Assembly (NCBI GenBank): GCA_038030265.1
Contig: CM075938.1
Location: 23,723,009 to 23,787,008 of the forward strand
From: Corythucha ciliata
Lineage: Eukaryota; Arthropoda; Insecta; Hemiptera; Tingidae
Direction of reading: 5' to 3'
Length of the DNA stretch: 64,000 nt
A program made the translations under genes and the position numbers. Under the pieces are notes generated by a model. That model searched no databases. It had not been told where the DNA came from and saw only the letters and a list, made by a program, of their open reading frames with translations. Numbering within the stretch: the first letter of the stretch is position 1; each line of letters begins with the position of its first letter. Shown here one piece after another: positions 44,225 through 58,183 of the stretch.

Positions 44225-47200
44225 AACCTTGGTTCAGGTCAAAAGTGGTTTAAAAGGTACGAAGTTTCATCAGAGCTTCATATTTCGTGTGTTAAAAGAG
44301 GCCTCACATGGCATTTTTCAATGCCATGTTTGATGTTGCTAGGCAAATGTGCGATCCTTTTCATGCTTGCTTTTCATGAGCCCTTTTTGAACGATTACTA
44401 AAGTCGTTTTTCCATTTCAAATAAATGGAATAAAATTCAAGTTGTTGTTCTCACGCACTATATTTGTGGTTATGAAGCCGCGTGGTTGTGAGGGGGGGGG
44501 GGGTGACTTGATTCAGATAAAAAAAAGTTCTCTCATCATTATGGACGGATCCTCGTCGGTGGGTATAAGGACTGTGGTAGGGGAATGAATTAATCATTTT
44601 CGGGAGTTTTTCTGCGTGTATAGAGGACCCCCGCGCGATAGCTCGGGGATACGTGAGCATTTCTAGCGTTTCTCGGTGTTGAGAATCTCGTGAACTTTGA
44701 GAATTTAAGTGTTATCCAACGGGGTAGCACACTCTCATCCCAGCTTGGGCATTTTTTTCTCGAATAATTCAATTTAAAATGGAAATGGGTTGAAGCTGAG
44801 GGAGTAATGAAGTTATTTTATTCGGGGGTTTTTACTCAATTTTCAGGATAAAAAGATTCTCGCCACAGTGTGTGATATGGTGAGAGGTGGAGTGTATTAG
44901 GCCCCAATGCTTGGATAGGCTGCTGTAAATTGTCAACATAAATTATTTGAGGTTTTACATTTTAAATTGTTGAAATGTATTAACTATTTTCTGTCAACGA
45001 AAACCAATTAATGTTTCATCTAACCAAATTTACGCAACATTTTACTGTGGGAATAAAACAGGGGGGGGGGCACAGACTCCACTAACTCACTCCCTTTTTT
45101 TTCTGTTGATATTGACGCAGCAAACTTCTAGTAGTGAGGAAGAGAGGAAGACTCCGATATTTTTTTTTTCTTGGCCGAGCGGGGATGATGGCGAAAAAGC
45201 AATCCCTTCATTCGCTCAAGTTGTTCAAAGACGAAATCAACCTGTTTGCTCAATTACACCCCCCGCACAAACCTTCTTTTACCCGGCCATGAGATTCTCT
45301 GAACCATGATCCCCATCTTCCTTGATAAAATATTTAATCTTCGCTGATCAGGAAATATCCTGGGCTACATCCCTCCCTTCTATAGTCGGTCGCTCCCCTC
45401 GCACCCCCCGTCCCTGACAGTACCAATCCTAAAATCTTTTCATGGGTGAAAGGAGCGCAGGTAAACACAATTCAAAGTCAACACGGTTGCTTCTCAACTT
45501 CGTTCCTGTTGAGTCGTTTCGCGGGGGTAACTCAAGTCTTGGGGTTGAGTTTTTTTTTAATAGAAAAAAATTGAAATTTAATTCTGGGAGTCTTCTTCAA
45601 ATGCTTGGGGGGGGGGGGGTAAACCCTTCTGAACCATTTCACCCTCCGCTGAAAGGAGTGGCGCTGTGGAGTGGAGGCGGGAGCAACAGCAAGTCGAGGA
45701 TAATGGTGAACTTAAGATTCTATGCCAAAAGGTAGTAAGAGAAGACTACCTGCCAAGAAACTAATCGGCCGAGAATTATATTAATAATGAGTGGGACTCG
45801 CTTGGTTCTGACATCTGTCTAGGCATTGGTCCAGGCTACCTGCCCCCTTTCCTTCTCCACCGCCCAACCCGGCCGCCTTCTACCGGCAACCACAATTCAA
45901 CAACCATTTCTTGCTATATTATGCCGAAAACGGTAAACGACTTTCCATTATATTCAACCCCACACTTCTTGACTATTCGTCTTTCAGTTGTGGCATCGTT
46001 TTCTTATGGCCCCCCCTCCTTCCGAACTCTGGATTTGGAAATATGGTGGCGTGGAGGGGTCGAAAGAAAAGGCGGCTGAGGGTTGTGGAGCTTCCCCAAC
46101 ATAAAACTTCCGCAATAAAGACAAGCCATTTTACCGCCCCCCGTATAACTTCAAATCTTCAAAAAGCTAACTTATTGCTATCTTTTCTGTCTTTTTTCAT
46201 AATAATTTTGTTTTAAATTTCATCGCCCCCTCGTCACCCCCCAGGTCATCATTAATCTATGTCCTTTGAGAAAACTTGTTACAGTAAAGGTTGGGCTGGG
46301 CCGGTTGGTCGGCTTTAGAAAAAGGAACGATTCAATTCACCCTTCACCCCGTTCTTGATAATTGATTTCTTTGAAGTTTGTTGGCAAATCATGTCATAGG
46401 GGTGTTTAGCGTCAGCTAGTGAACGAGTCAACGGCCTCTCTTCCACACTGGCCACATACGTTGTTGACAGCTGCCCTGTCGTTGTCAGCTACAAGGTCCA
46501 ACATTATAGCTCTCAGGCTCTCAAGATGAAATTTCTCTTGAGTTCTCTCTTATACCCTGGCGGATTTATTTTTTTTAATTTTTACGTGGAAATCCTTTTT
46601 GGCAAAAGCGTTAATCGAATTTTCTCCCCTCAGATCCCTCTATAGGTGTCGCTGACCCTTTATTCAAACTTATTTTCAATCGTTGATGAATATTTAAACG
46701 CCAATTTTAAATCAAGGGATCTTTGGTTTTTGGAGTGGTGGGGGGTATTTACATATAAATTGAGTTTTAGAAGGGACTAAGAACTGATCGAAAAACAATG
46801 TCAAACCAGGTTGAAATAATTATAATAATCAAGGTATCCCCATCCAACACGTTACTCGTTTTTTTGTTTTTTATTTAGTTATTTTTAATTTTTTGTACAA
46901 TTTTGAACCAATTTTGAGCCATTGGCTCAAAATAGTTTAATTCGGCACTCTCTAGCAAAGATAGGAACTCTAATTGGTTAGAGGGCGAGAAAGAGAGTAT
47001 CAAGCGAAGTGTGAAAAGAGAGTGAAAGTCTGGAATTTCATTCCAGGAATCGATTGGTTGATAACAAAGTTTAAAAGCCTTTCCCATCCCAATCACACCC
47101 CCCCCACCCATACCCCCAACAACATACGGAAGAAGCGCCGAACATTAGGGCACAGCCTTCGGTTGCAACCGAGAAAGCTTTTCTAGAGACCATTAAAAGT

Positions 47201-50200
47201 TGTTTGAACTATTAATCAATTCGTATAGACCTCTCTTTCCAATTACATGCCCCCCCCCCCCAACAAGGTTCAAGCTATTCATCCGAGGCACTTGTATACG
47301 ATGGGAGCCGAAAAGGAAACCCTCAACACCCCAAAACGAATATAAAATAACACGCACTTGAAATTCGATAGGATTTTGTTTCGAGAGTTTTATTTGCACG
47401 AAAATATTGTTGGGAGGGAAAATGTTGTATTTCCTAGAGGTATAGGTACCTATGATATTTCCAAGATTAGCGGAGCCTCCCGACCGACATAGTTTTGTAA
47501 GCTGAAAGCGGCAGAAACTATAATAGAAAAGAGGGACTGGGGACGAATTTAAACGAATTACGCCAATTAATGATACCTGGTTTGATATTCGGGCCGATAA
47601 AACGGTTATAAAATTTCCTTGGGCCCGCACGTTGGTGTCTTGACTCCATCTGAGCAGTAGGAAACAGCCTTACTCGAAATTTGCCACGATATAGCTAACT
47701 GATAACGTTGAATCTCAAGGAATTTTGTAACATCGCTTAAAGCGTTTTCGCCGTTCTATCGAAGGAAGATAAGTATGGGAACGTTTTCGCCCTAATGACT
47801 CGAACATTTCAGGAATGAAAACGCGATTATACCTAGTTCCCGTTGCTGAAAATGTGGCGTTATAATCTTTAAAAACAGACTATTTGAGGTATTTAATTTT
47901 AGAGCATTTTAATTTTTTTTTTCCAGAAAGTGTCATTTGTGACCTCATCATCATCATCATCATAGATGGCTCGATGAGATAGACACTCGATTCTCTCATG
48001 CTTGAGGTTTATCTCAAGCCTCTTCCCCACCAACCAACCTAATTAGAATTCTTACGACCCTTCTATTCTTTTACGCTTCCTTCCTATAATTATTACGCCA
48101 TTTGGGCTATATAAACAAGTATTCGATATCACAAGGCTTTTCAAGCTTTAGCCTACATTTTTCGCAGCAAGATCGCGAAGCAAGATGTAGCATGGTCGCA
48201 AAATGAGAAAACAGGGCTACAAATTTAGCGCTGAATTTCGTGAAAAGCCGCTCGGCTCTTGCTGGATTTCGAGGGGTATAAGTATAGGATCAGTAGGGAC
48301 AATGGCGGGGCGGCATGGGAGAAGAACAATGATGACAAGGCCGCCGGGGGGCAGATGAACGGTGAAGTATGTGCGATGTGCCCTTCGAAATACCCGCAGT
48401 ATGACCCCCCCCCCTCATAACCACACAATTCAATCGATACACTTTCGGGGGACTAACGGCGAATCCTGACTCTTCCCCCCTCTGACCCTTCAACGTTCTT
48501 TTTTTATCCTTTTCAAAGAGAATGGACGAGTGAGGCAGAGAGAGTGCGTGACACCGCACGGTTCTCTGTCATCGAAACTACTGTTGCCAGGGGGTATGAG
48601 TGAAGAAGAAGTTGAAAGTCCTTCTCTATTGTACGGAGTATTCCTCTGATTGGACCAGCCCTGAAGAGACAGTACGTAATCAACACCCCCTCCCTTGCCC
48701 TGCTAACTCATCTCATAGTTTCCAGAGCGTCTCCTTTTATTGTAGGCATCTAACAATTTCAGAAATGTCGGAAACGAAAGGAGTCCACCAATGAGAGAAG
48801 CTTATTGAGAGGAAACAGGAATGAAAGGCATACCCATTGAGTACATTTTCACTTCGTCAGTTGTGGAAAAGCGACAAGAGGAGGGAGAGATTTCATATTG
48901 AAGAAAATTCGAACAAAGTGAGTGATACGAAGTTCTGGGTGTAAGAAGTTTGACGGATGACCTTATAGTATTCAGTGACCCCCAGATAGACACTCTGTGT
49001 AACCCCCCTCCCCTTCCACTTTTTAAAAACGTTTATTTAGGGCGTTTCTCATCGAAAGTAATTAACAGCTCGCCTCTTCATCTCCTCATCAAATCAAAAA
49101 AATCAACCGAAACCCCTGCCTACAGGGGATTTTTTCGATTTTTTGCCGTGGGGAGATAGGAGGCATTAGAACTCCCCCACTCAACCCCCTACCTATAGTA
49201 AATCCCACACTATTCTCTGGCAGAGCATTAGGAGGTATGTTGGAAATTACTCTGCCCCCCCCCTCACCCGCCCAACCATTGAGTCAATACTTTACTCCCC
49301 TAATGAGATTTTAACTTTCTCCGAATAAATTTGGGGATGTTCGATTTCGTTTTGAATAAAAGATAAATCTGTATAATGATTGTTAGCCGATAAATTCTAC
49401 TTCTTTTTTGTTTGTTGGAATTTCACTTGTTTCCGTTGCTTTAACCGTCCGTCCTCCCCCATTACAAAAACAGTTAGGACAGGGTGAATCCAAAATCGTT
49501 GCGTGAAGGCGAGGGAATTAGAGAGTGACACATTAGTTATCGGTCCTTAGGGAAAAATACAGGCAAGGTTTAATGGGAAGAGGTAATCCTGTTGATCAAT
49601 GCGTCTGGGTTGGGGGTTCTTGGACGGGAGGGAACATGTTCATCTTTGAAAAGAACATTCTGAGATTTAGTTTACAGGTGTAGAAAAAAGTGTGTGTGAT
49701 GGCGATAAGGATTTTGTAGGGACGGATTTGTCGATTTCTACTATGAAAGGATCGGTCCCGAGTAATCCAGTGTGAAACGGTTTAGTCACGATTTTTTTCT
49801 TGACTCCCCGCACCCCCTTAAACTACTACTAAATCCTCAGAAATTTTAGTTTGACTTTTGGTACAAGTCATCCTATAAGTCGTCACCTTTTTTTTTCGGT
49901 CGACTTGCTTGAATTGAATAATGGAGAATGAATTGTCTAGTAAGTTGGTTCAAGCTGATCGAAAAAGCATTACCTACCTCCCCTCTCACATATAGAACCA
50001 AACGGCAATAAACCCAGTTTTTCTAGTATGACCGCACCAGTTGATTAAAATGTCTCTAAAAACGGTGACGGGGTGGGGGTAGCCATAGGGTTATACTTCA
50101 ATGTCAAGTATCGCTCCATGGCTTTTGTTGACAAATTACCTTTTTAGAACGCCGTCACGTGTTGTGATGGAGTTAAATGAAACTCCTGAACGTGGAAAAT

Positions 50201-51870
50201 GTCGCGATGTGCCCCAGGGTTGGATGAGCGAGTGATGAATGGCGTTAGTTTAGATGAGGACGGGGGTGGGTGGGTGAGTTTTAATTGTTATTTCAAAAGT
50301 TGAACCCCAAAAGTCGAAATTGGCGGCTACAATTTCTTTATATAAATAAAAAAAAAAAAAAAAATAGTTTCCCCTCGCCTTCTCCTTCACTCAAGACAAC
50401 AAAAACTCTCCCTGAAGGACGTTACTCTTCTACAATTGTTCGACACAACCGAAAGGAGTCCTTCCACCATCTCAACTTTGCTTCCCGCGAGAGTTAACGC
50501 GTTGATAAACTGTTTAGTAACGCCTACTCAGTAAAGCCTCTTCACTCCTCCTCTTGTCCCACAGTGCACACAAACCTTTCTGTGTGATTGGGAAGGGACT
50601 CTGTGGACTGTCAGAGGGAAAATATTGTTATGTAGTGTGAGAGGATTGTGAGGAGGGGGGATCTGGACAAGACAGAAAGAAATAAGGCTTGCCTTGTCAC
50701 TGCTCAATCTAGTTAGGGCTATATAGGCGAGAAAAAGTAAAATGGAGTTATTATTTTTTTTTTCATTCTTTTATTGTGCTACAATTGACAATAGAGCTTG
50801 GCCAAGGGGCAAGGAAAAAATGTTTTCGGTTATTAACTGCTTAAAGTAGCAAATGTATCATTCACCTAGATGACTTGACATTTTATTACCGTGTGCTCCT
50901 GAGGGTTATGTGGGAGAACTTATAGTAGAGACTTCAAAGGCAGAAATTACGTAATAATGAAACTTCCGTTGTTGTGAACTAAGTGAGGAATTAGGGAGAA
51001 ACTGCTAAAATATAATGGCATTCACTTTTTTCATCTCTACTGGTCCAAGAAGAAAAAATACCCATCAAGAGCAGGCTACCCTTGCCAATATATTTCACAC
51101 AGCCCTTCGTTTCTAAGACGAGGGGGAGAGTTTCTAATCTTCGCCTCCCCCCCCCCAACGTACACATTCCCATCAACAGTGAAAAGGCCACCCTCTCAAC
51201 GCAACCCCTTTTTTTTTTCAACTTGAAGATTACTACTACCCGACCTTTGTTGCCTATCCCCAACATGACCGTCGTCGCCCTACCCGATTATTATTCCCCG
51301 AGGGCAAAAAAAGAGAAAACCCCTCTGCTCCGGAATCGGTTAAATATTTATGGAAGACTGTGCGTGTGTGTGTGTGGTGTTGAGAAGGGGGATCCATGTG
51401 TCGCCTTTACTCGGAAAGGAAAAGGGTCTCGTAGTGTGTGTGTTTGGGGGGGGGGGAGGGATGAAAGGTCGAGGGAGGAATTTTATTGGATGCCCGTGAT
51501 GAGCTTTGAAGCCTCTTCAGAAGAGAAAAAGGGGAGAGAGTCAATGTCTGGGCGATAGGAAGAATGAAGAAAAGAAACTTTGTGGATATGGTTAGGGGGA
51601 GGGGGATACTCTCGCTCTTTATCCCCCCTCGCGTGGCAATTATTATGAGTCATTTCCCTTCAACAGTTTAACAGTCCCGAGGGAGGTGGGAGGGATGAAT
51701 GAAAAAGTTATTCGCAACATTCTAGACCCAGTCAATTTGTACCCTCACCCTAAAATACCTCATGACATAAAATTCTACTTCATCCCCTTTCAAACAACAA
51801 CAAAGCCTCCGTAAAATAAATGGCCTCGCTTGAAGAGTTTGATGTCCCCCCGAAAGGCCGAAGTTTCAGT
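44225..51870. other. Unannotated host-like DNA, no gene supported
   Basis: No recognisable domain. Pure runs: G12 at 44492-44503, G13 at 45607-45619, C12 at 47250-47261, plus shorter ones near 48407, 49255 and 51150. (ATC)5 near 47946-47962. A17 at 50348-50364. The frame at 45106-45309 follows a pyrimidine tract ending in CAG but shows no motif. Confidence 0.5.
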
Positions 51871-51880
51871 TCGAGTGACT

Positions 51881-52200
51881 TCAAAAAAATTCGGTGGCGG
51901 ACATGGAAATCATCGCATGAAACTGATGGAAACTTTTGGATAGAGCTCTGACCATTGTGACCGGATGTTCATTGGCATCCTTCTCAAGTCCGTCTCTGGA
52001 TCTCTCGAGCTCGGTAGTAACCTGGGGATTTTCTTGAAGCTTTCTCTGAGAACAGCGTACACGGACCTCGATTAGTTCCTCTGGAGTCGGCAATGATCGT
52101 CCAAAACTAACGACAAGGCAAAACATTCCATTTTTGGTAGGCTCTAACGGCCACTTTTTGGAAGGGTTTTGGCCGGAACTGGAAAAAATGACCCTATGAA
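51881..52200 (-). repeat. Dispersed element end, copy 2, with a small open frame
   Basis: On the minus strand the block starts CATAGGGTCATTTTTTCCAG, then CGGCCAAAACCCTTCC, AAAATGGAATGTTTTGCC and GCCGACTCCAG, parallel to 42150-42305. A minus-strand frame runs from before 52126 to 51881 and includes FGRSLPTPEELIEVRVR and TELERSRDGLEKDANEHP. PTPEEL followed by an arginine-rich helix is loosely reminiscent of the C-terminal tail of some mariner-type transposases, but this is a guess. Confidence 0.4.
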
Positions 52201-52204
52201 TCCG

Positions 52205-53165
52205 TGGTTACGGCAAAAATGATGGCCAACATTTAAAATTGGATGGAACCGCGTATCTCGGGGTGTCTGTCAACGTGGGGAATCTGAAAATCGAAATGAA
52301 TCTTTGAATGAGTTCAATCTCCGGCGCCACCCATCCCCTCGCCATTGCCTTGGTAGGACACAACTTCATCCACCAGTGACCAGACAGTGGATCGCGCGCG
52401 AAGCGGTGAGCCTCTTTCGCTGGATGATAAGTCAGGGGGCCTCCTCGTAAAAAATTAGGGAAAATGTCTGAGTGAGAAGACGTTGATAAAGGTTGGGAAA
52501 AATCTTCAATCCCAAACAGGCCAAACAGACAAACAGTTGTCGATGGCCAGTGCTCCTTGGGAGCACAAATTTCTGGTGTTAAATTTTGTCCTCTTTAGTT
52601 TAACGCCAAGTCTGCGTAATCGCACGCATGCCCTTCAATGTCCTATCCAGTCTATATTCTGCCATTTTCCATCGTTTCTCCGACATATCTCACTTATAAA
52701 GAGTCACAGGGTGGGGAGAGCAACTCGATTTTAGAGTTGGGAGAAAATTGGTTGATTGGAGTGTGCTGGATGGAGAGCGGTGCGTAAATGAAAATTGCTG
52801 ACAGTGTTAATGTCAAGGAGGCGAGAATGATTGGTTATGAGAGAAGGAGGGGGGATGCTTGAGTGAGTGTTATGACGGGATTGATGCTGGTAGAGGAGCG
52901 AAAGGGCGCGTGAACCTCCTTTTCCATCCCCTTTATTATAGGAACTTGAGTCATCCTCTTCTCCCCCTCTGAGAGGCGTTGAGTGCGATGAGATGATCGT
53001 CGCTGTTTAGAAGGAATAGCGTTGAGGGGGGAGGGGGAGAAAGATGCGAGCTTATTGTTTGCTGTGGAAACTGCGGGGTTATCGATCTTTCGCTGAAAAC
53101 AACTCACCGTAGGTGTAGTATGGTCGCTCGCCTTTTTCCTACCATCATTTGTTCTGGAGGGGCGA
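52205..53165. other. No gene supported
   Basis: All frames contain stops or show no motif. A possible donor-like CTACGGTGAGTTG (minus strand) lies near 53105. Confidence 0.4.
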
Positions 53166-53168
53166 GCT

Positions 53169-53397
53169 CAAGCCGTCGGCTGGAGCTCAGTGTTCCAATT
53201 TCCCAGAAATTCCTCTCCTAGCAAGCCCCGCACAGCTGCCATCACTTGCTTCAGGCGAGTTTCTGCCTTCATGTCGGTTTCTGGTTCCGTGATGTTGTCC
53301 CCCACATCTTAGAAACGTCCTGAACAAATTTCTAGCGCTGTCATGGAGTTTTTTATACTGCGGTCCCCTCCCCACCACAGCAGTTCATTGCTGCAAT
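53169..53397 (-). pseudogene. Coding-like fragment of unknown family with one in-frame stop
   Basis: Reading the minus strand from an acceptor-like TTTTAAATTGCAG (about 53390-53402), one frame gives NELLWWGGDRSIKNSMTALE, then ICSGRF, a TAA, and then DVGDNITEPETDMKAETRLK, QVMAAVRGLLGEEFLGNWNT and ELQPTA before TGA. Amino-acid composition and the amphipathic spacing after the TAA are more protein-like than anything else outside the mobile elements. The stop could be a nonsense mutation or an intron/exon edge (CTAAG precedes DVG). I recognise no family. It may be a decayed gene or retrocopy, or an exon with a misread base. A possible downstream donor (GGTGAGTTG) is at about 53105. Confidence 0.3.
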
Positions 53398-56300
53398 TTA
53401 AAACCTGTCAGCTCTTTTTTTTGGTGACCGTAAATGTTAAATAACACCCTCCCCCCCTGCCACGTGCAAACCCCCGAATCTTCCCGGTGAGAGTTTTGGT
53501 ACTTGGTCGTTTATAATTAGATTTTTCCTCCTCCCTCCTTCTGCCACCATCGTGCGTTCTTCGTGGCATCGCTGACGTTTAAAGGGGGAGGGGGAGAAGA
53601 AGGAAAAAAGTCTGATTATGCATTGTTGGAGGGGCCACGAGGGAAAAGGAGCAAAATGATCTTTTCTTTCTTCAAAGCTTTTTCAGTCTTTCCAAGGTGG
53701 TAGTGTGGGTGGGGGTGTCCTTTTTATATTTTCAAAAGCTTACTCATTCTTCTCTTTCCCCCGCCACCACCATTTCCACCGCTACACGCCTTGAAAATCG
53801 GGGTCTTGTCGGTGCGGAAAGAAGGGGTCGGAACAGGAAAATATTACGAAAAAAGGTGGGCGTGTTGTTGAATAGTTGGAGCGTCTAGAAAGTAAGGGAA
53901 AAAGAAGGGTTTTCCGTGTTTTTTCATTAAATTATATTCAGCCTCCTATGCTTTGCCCCCTTATCTCATCCTATGTATTTCTCCTCCTCTGTCCTCATTC
54001 CATCACCAGTTATATACTCCCAAAGATCAATCAAATTCACCGAAAAAACTTTCTGTTTGGAAAAAAAGGTGTAGGTATCTTCTTGTTGTAAGGTGATGGA
54101 GGGGGTGTGGGTAATTTCTTATTCATGACCGCTTAACCTACTTTTCAGTTCCAATAGGAATAATTCTGTGCTGATAAACAAGACCCAAATTGACGTTATT
54201 TGAAAGACCACTCCCACGCACAGGACGCACACACATTGTTTGGCGTTGCCGACCTCGATATAATTAGCTTTTATTAGCAGCTTTGAATATGTGTTGGGTT
54301 TTGTAGGCACTGAGAATGTAGGGGTTGTAGAATCACACGACGTCGCGGGTGGTGGGGGTCAGGACTACAAGTATACATATAGAGATTATGGTCATTGAGG
54401 TACATACAGCGAAACCATCTCCTGGGTAGGTCCCCTGCCAAGAATGCACCAATAAATAATGCCCCGGATTCCAGCGTTAATCTTTTACAGCGAAAAACGC
54501 TTTTTATGTCCTATCTGGGCGTTTTCGATGAAAATCACGCGCCCACTACAAACGCTAAAATCGCGCGGGTCCCACCTCACGTAGGACGCGGGGTTACCGT
54601 TTTTTTTCTTAGATCTATCACTTATTCCAAAATGACGCATCAGTTAACCACACGGGTTTATTACCTCCCTAAGTTGTCCGTCAAACAAAAGAGGGATTTT
54701 TATAGGAAAAACAGAAACGAGAAAATAAATGTCTTGGAAAAGACACTAACTAGGGTGATTTTTGCTATCGGTTCCTTTTCATTCTTTCCTAACCTCTCCC
54801 CGCCTTTCGCCCGGGCAAACATTCTCGTGACTTTTATAGGTTTTCCTCTATCATCCCCCATTCCTCTCTATCCCAATTGGATTGCAGTTTGGTGCATCAA
54901 AAGTTTCCATCTCTGGCTTCCTCAGAACTGGGGTCTTTTCTATCTATTGTTATAGTGGCGGAGGGTGCGATTTGGCCGGATATATCATGGAACTGTTGTC
55001 GTGTGAGAGGATGACTCACGCAATTGAGGGAGATGATATTTAATGTCATATTCAATGGCTACAACAACTTTTTTTTTTCTTGGATTTTATTAGCTTGAAA
55101 TTTACGACGTATGTTACGCTAAGCGGAGGGGCTCTTTTCATTTCCCCGGATACTTGGGAATCAACATTGCGCGTTCTCGTGATAAATTCACAAGACGTAG
55201 CTAATAAATTGCTGCGTCCAGTTTTTAGCCACCAGGCAGCTGATGGTGTTAGGGGGGGGGGGTCCTCGGCTTATAGGTGGAGGGCTTGAGTGAACAGGCG
55301 TTGAAACCTCCTCCCATTTTACGTCATCGCTTGTAAATATAAATCATTTCCCTTGGCGGAGGCGATAAATACATCATGTGAGGGCCGAAAAGGGAACGGG
55401 CCTCCCTTTCTCTCTAGAGGGTGAGAAGGGCAACAACACGTAAGGGCGTCCTTCTCTTTCCAAATTTACGCGTAGGTTGAATGGGTGTGAGAGGTAGAGC
55501 ATGGATAATTCCTGCAGGTTTGTGTCAACAGCTTACTGAGTGACCAAGTAGAAGGAGAAATGGTGGAAACGCGTTGTATATTCCACACTCGTAGTTCATT
55601 TGTGAATTGAATGAAAGGAATAATTAAGACAGGTACCTACCTAAGTAAATTTTCTACCGGAAAATAATTTGGACCAGAATAAACTTCAAAGAAAATATTT
55701 TGTGTGTGTTCTTTTTTTTTCAATTGTCAACTAAGCACGTAGTATGTGGTCACGTACCCGGAGAGTCTCGCGATCAAAGGCGCGTGCCCACGTATCAACA
55801 CGTATAACAGCTTCACCAAAAGTTAGCTCGTACGATGCACGAGGACACGGGGGGGGGGGGACTTCGAAGTCCTCCGTAATGACAAAAGAAGCGGAGCGTT
55901 TTCTGATTCGGTTCATTTAATATGTAATTCAACCCACCACTCATCCCTGTCACACACCCGTCTTACAACCATTCAAACCTTTTGAGAGCTTTTGTGCTTG
56001 CCTACCTTCTTCCTATAACACCGTGAGAGAATGTGAGACACGCGCCCGCAAGTTTTCGGCGTGGAAAGACTCTTGCGTTCCCTTCTTGTTATTAAATGAA
56101 AGGGTGAGGAAGGCAACATTATGAACGTGTTGCGTGCCTTTCCTTTCCTTCCCACCCTGTCCTGAGGAATTAAGAAGCAAATTAATAGTTCATTTTTGTT
56201 AAAAAGAATTTAATCAAACTTTGTTTTCCAAACACTGCGATGAAAAAAGAAAAATTTCGTGGGAAACGTGCTGACTGACGGCACATTAACTTTCCATTAA

Positions 56301-56948
56301 GCTGTTGGCTTAATTTTTTTCCAGCTCAATCTTTTTCTGCCCACGTGGAAGAAAGAATTGCTAGACATTGAGTAGTTTTATTTTTTGAAATATTCAGAAG
56401 ACTTATTAAAAGTACATTTGATCATATATTGCGTTGACATTGTGTGTGTTATATATTCTATTATATAGTTATAATTCTTATGTTTCAGGTATGCAAGAAC
56501 TTTTTTCTTCTGTTTTCCTGTTGACTTATCGGTAGGCCAGAAATGTGGTGAGTACCTGCCGGAGTTCCTAAAAGGAAATATCTTCGATTTCTTGAACGCC
56601 TTGCTTATTTTAAATCGAAAAAATCGTTTCGTAGATATGACTTTTACTCCATATTAGACTTTTACGCTTAATGTTTTACTCGCACCCATTGCACCCGATT
56701 TCATGCACGTGAGACTGACTTTGGATAACAATTTGACTGGATCAATAGTTGAATTATAAATAAAATCATCTTCTCGGCAATACGGTGTAGACTGAGTAGC
56801 CCCGCCCCCCACCCACATGCTCTTTCCTGTACGTGGATGGGTCCTTTTTCCAGAATTCTGGTACGCCTCATTCGAATCGTTTTGGCACCATCACTGAGCT
56901 CATACCTCATATACATGTAGGTTAATTTTTTATTTATTCAGGAAGAGG

Positions 56949-56981
56949 CCAGGGCCCCCCCCCCATGGCCGGGGCCCCTGG
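56949..56981. other. GC-rich inverted repeat
   Basis: CCAGGGCCCC and GGGGCCCCTGG are complementary with one extra base, separated by a C-rich loop with ATGGCC. It is an isolated GC island in AT-rich sequence. Confidence 0.5.
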
Positions 56982-58125
56982 GCAGCTGGCTAGTCTGCCT
57001 AGGCACATATCCGGGCCTTCACCCAAAAACGGATATAAAATGTTATAAGTGTAATTCTTTTGTGGAATTATTGTACCCTGACCCGGTAAGGGTCGAAAAT
57101 CGATTTCAGAGAAGAGGAACAAACTGTGGAGAGACCCCCCCTGTGGCTGTGGATTTATCCTTCGAACTCCACTACACAACATGACCTTTCAAACCTCACT
57201 AAATAGAGTAATTATTACTCCCTAAGTCTGTCTTATCTTCTTTCCCTGTAAATGGCTTGTGTTCCCAAGCCCCCCCCCCCCACTCCATTCCCTTTTTACA
57301 ACATAACTTGCCGGTTTCGAATCGTTTGAAATCCACGCTTTATTTATTCATCATTTCCAACTTTAACCCCCTCCCATGACCCATCCCCTCACTATTCCGC
57401 GACCACTTTCCCTGGGCTCGTTTAAAATGTAAATTTTCAACCCCTTGGTAGTACACCGCTACCTCACACCACCCATACCGACGACCACCAACCAACGCTC
57501 TTCTTGAACTCCACCAAAACCACTCTTTCGCTGAGACACACGATTGACTAGTTATTATTCAAAGTTTTGTTTCGCAAGTGCTACCCCCCTTCTCCTTCAC
57601 CCCTCTACTGACCCATCCATCCCACTTATAGTGTCCGGAAAACCCGAGGAATCATGTAAATTAGCGAAACCGATGATAGTGTGTTGTGAGATGATGATGA
57701 TGATGATAGGATGGTGGTGCGTAGGGCCCCTCTCCCGGCGGGGGGGGGGGGGTGTCTGGGGTCTCTGTAGAAAGCCCGCAAACCTTCCAGAAAAGGGATT
57801 TTGAACGATGGGATGTTGTGCGGAGGGGAGGGTTTCAGAGAGGAAAAGACCCCGGCAAATTAGACCTTTGTTAGCGGAGAACTCCCGCCGCCACCACCAC
57901 CACCCCATCCATGATCATTCCAACACTGTGAAGCTTTTCTCCTGTAGATGAAGACAAAGTCTTTCCCAATTGGTCTCTTCTCTTGGTTCCTGTAATAAGA
58001 TTGCATATTGGGAAGTCAAATAGAACCCAGCGAAAGATAAAAAGAATTGGCGAGGCGGATGGGTGGGGGTCCAATCGTAAAATTCTGGCGGCAACTATCT
58101 AACGATCCTCTTCAGCGGGACTTAA

Positions 58126-58128
<3 letters not shown>

Positions 58129-58183
<55 letters not shown>
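58129..58183 (-). repeat. Poly-T run of 55 bases
   Basis: Longest homopolymer in the window. If it is a retroposon tail, the retroposed sequence would lie to the right, read on the minus strand, but no target duplication or recognisable gene was found. Open frames through it are artefacts (poly-F or poly-K). Confidence 0.85.

Noticed and set aside
45106..45309. Possible exon after a pyrimidine tract and CAG
   Set aside because: No domain, no clear donor, and pyrimidine tracts are common throughout this window.
51082..51558. 158-codon plus-strand frame
   Set aside because: Runs through C, G and T homopolymers and a GT repeat, giving CVCVCG and poly-proline-like strings; no motif.
54395..54955. 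186-codon plus-strand open frame, longest in the window
   Set aside because: No domain or motif, mixed hydrophobic segments without pattern and no start context; length is within chance for a 64-kb window in this composition.
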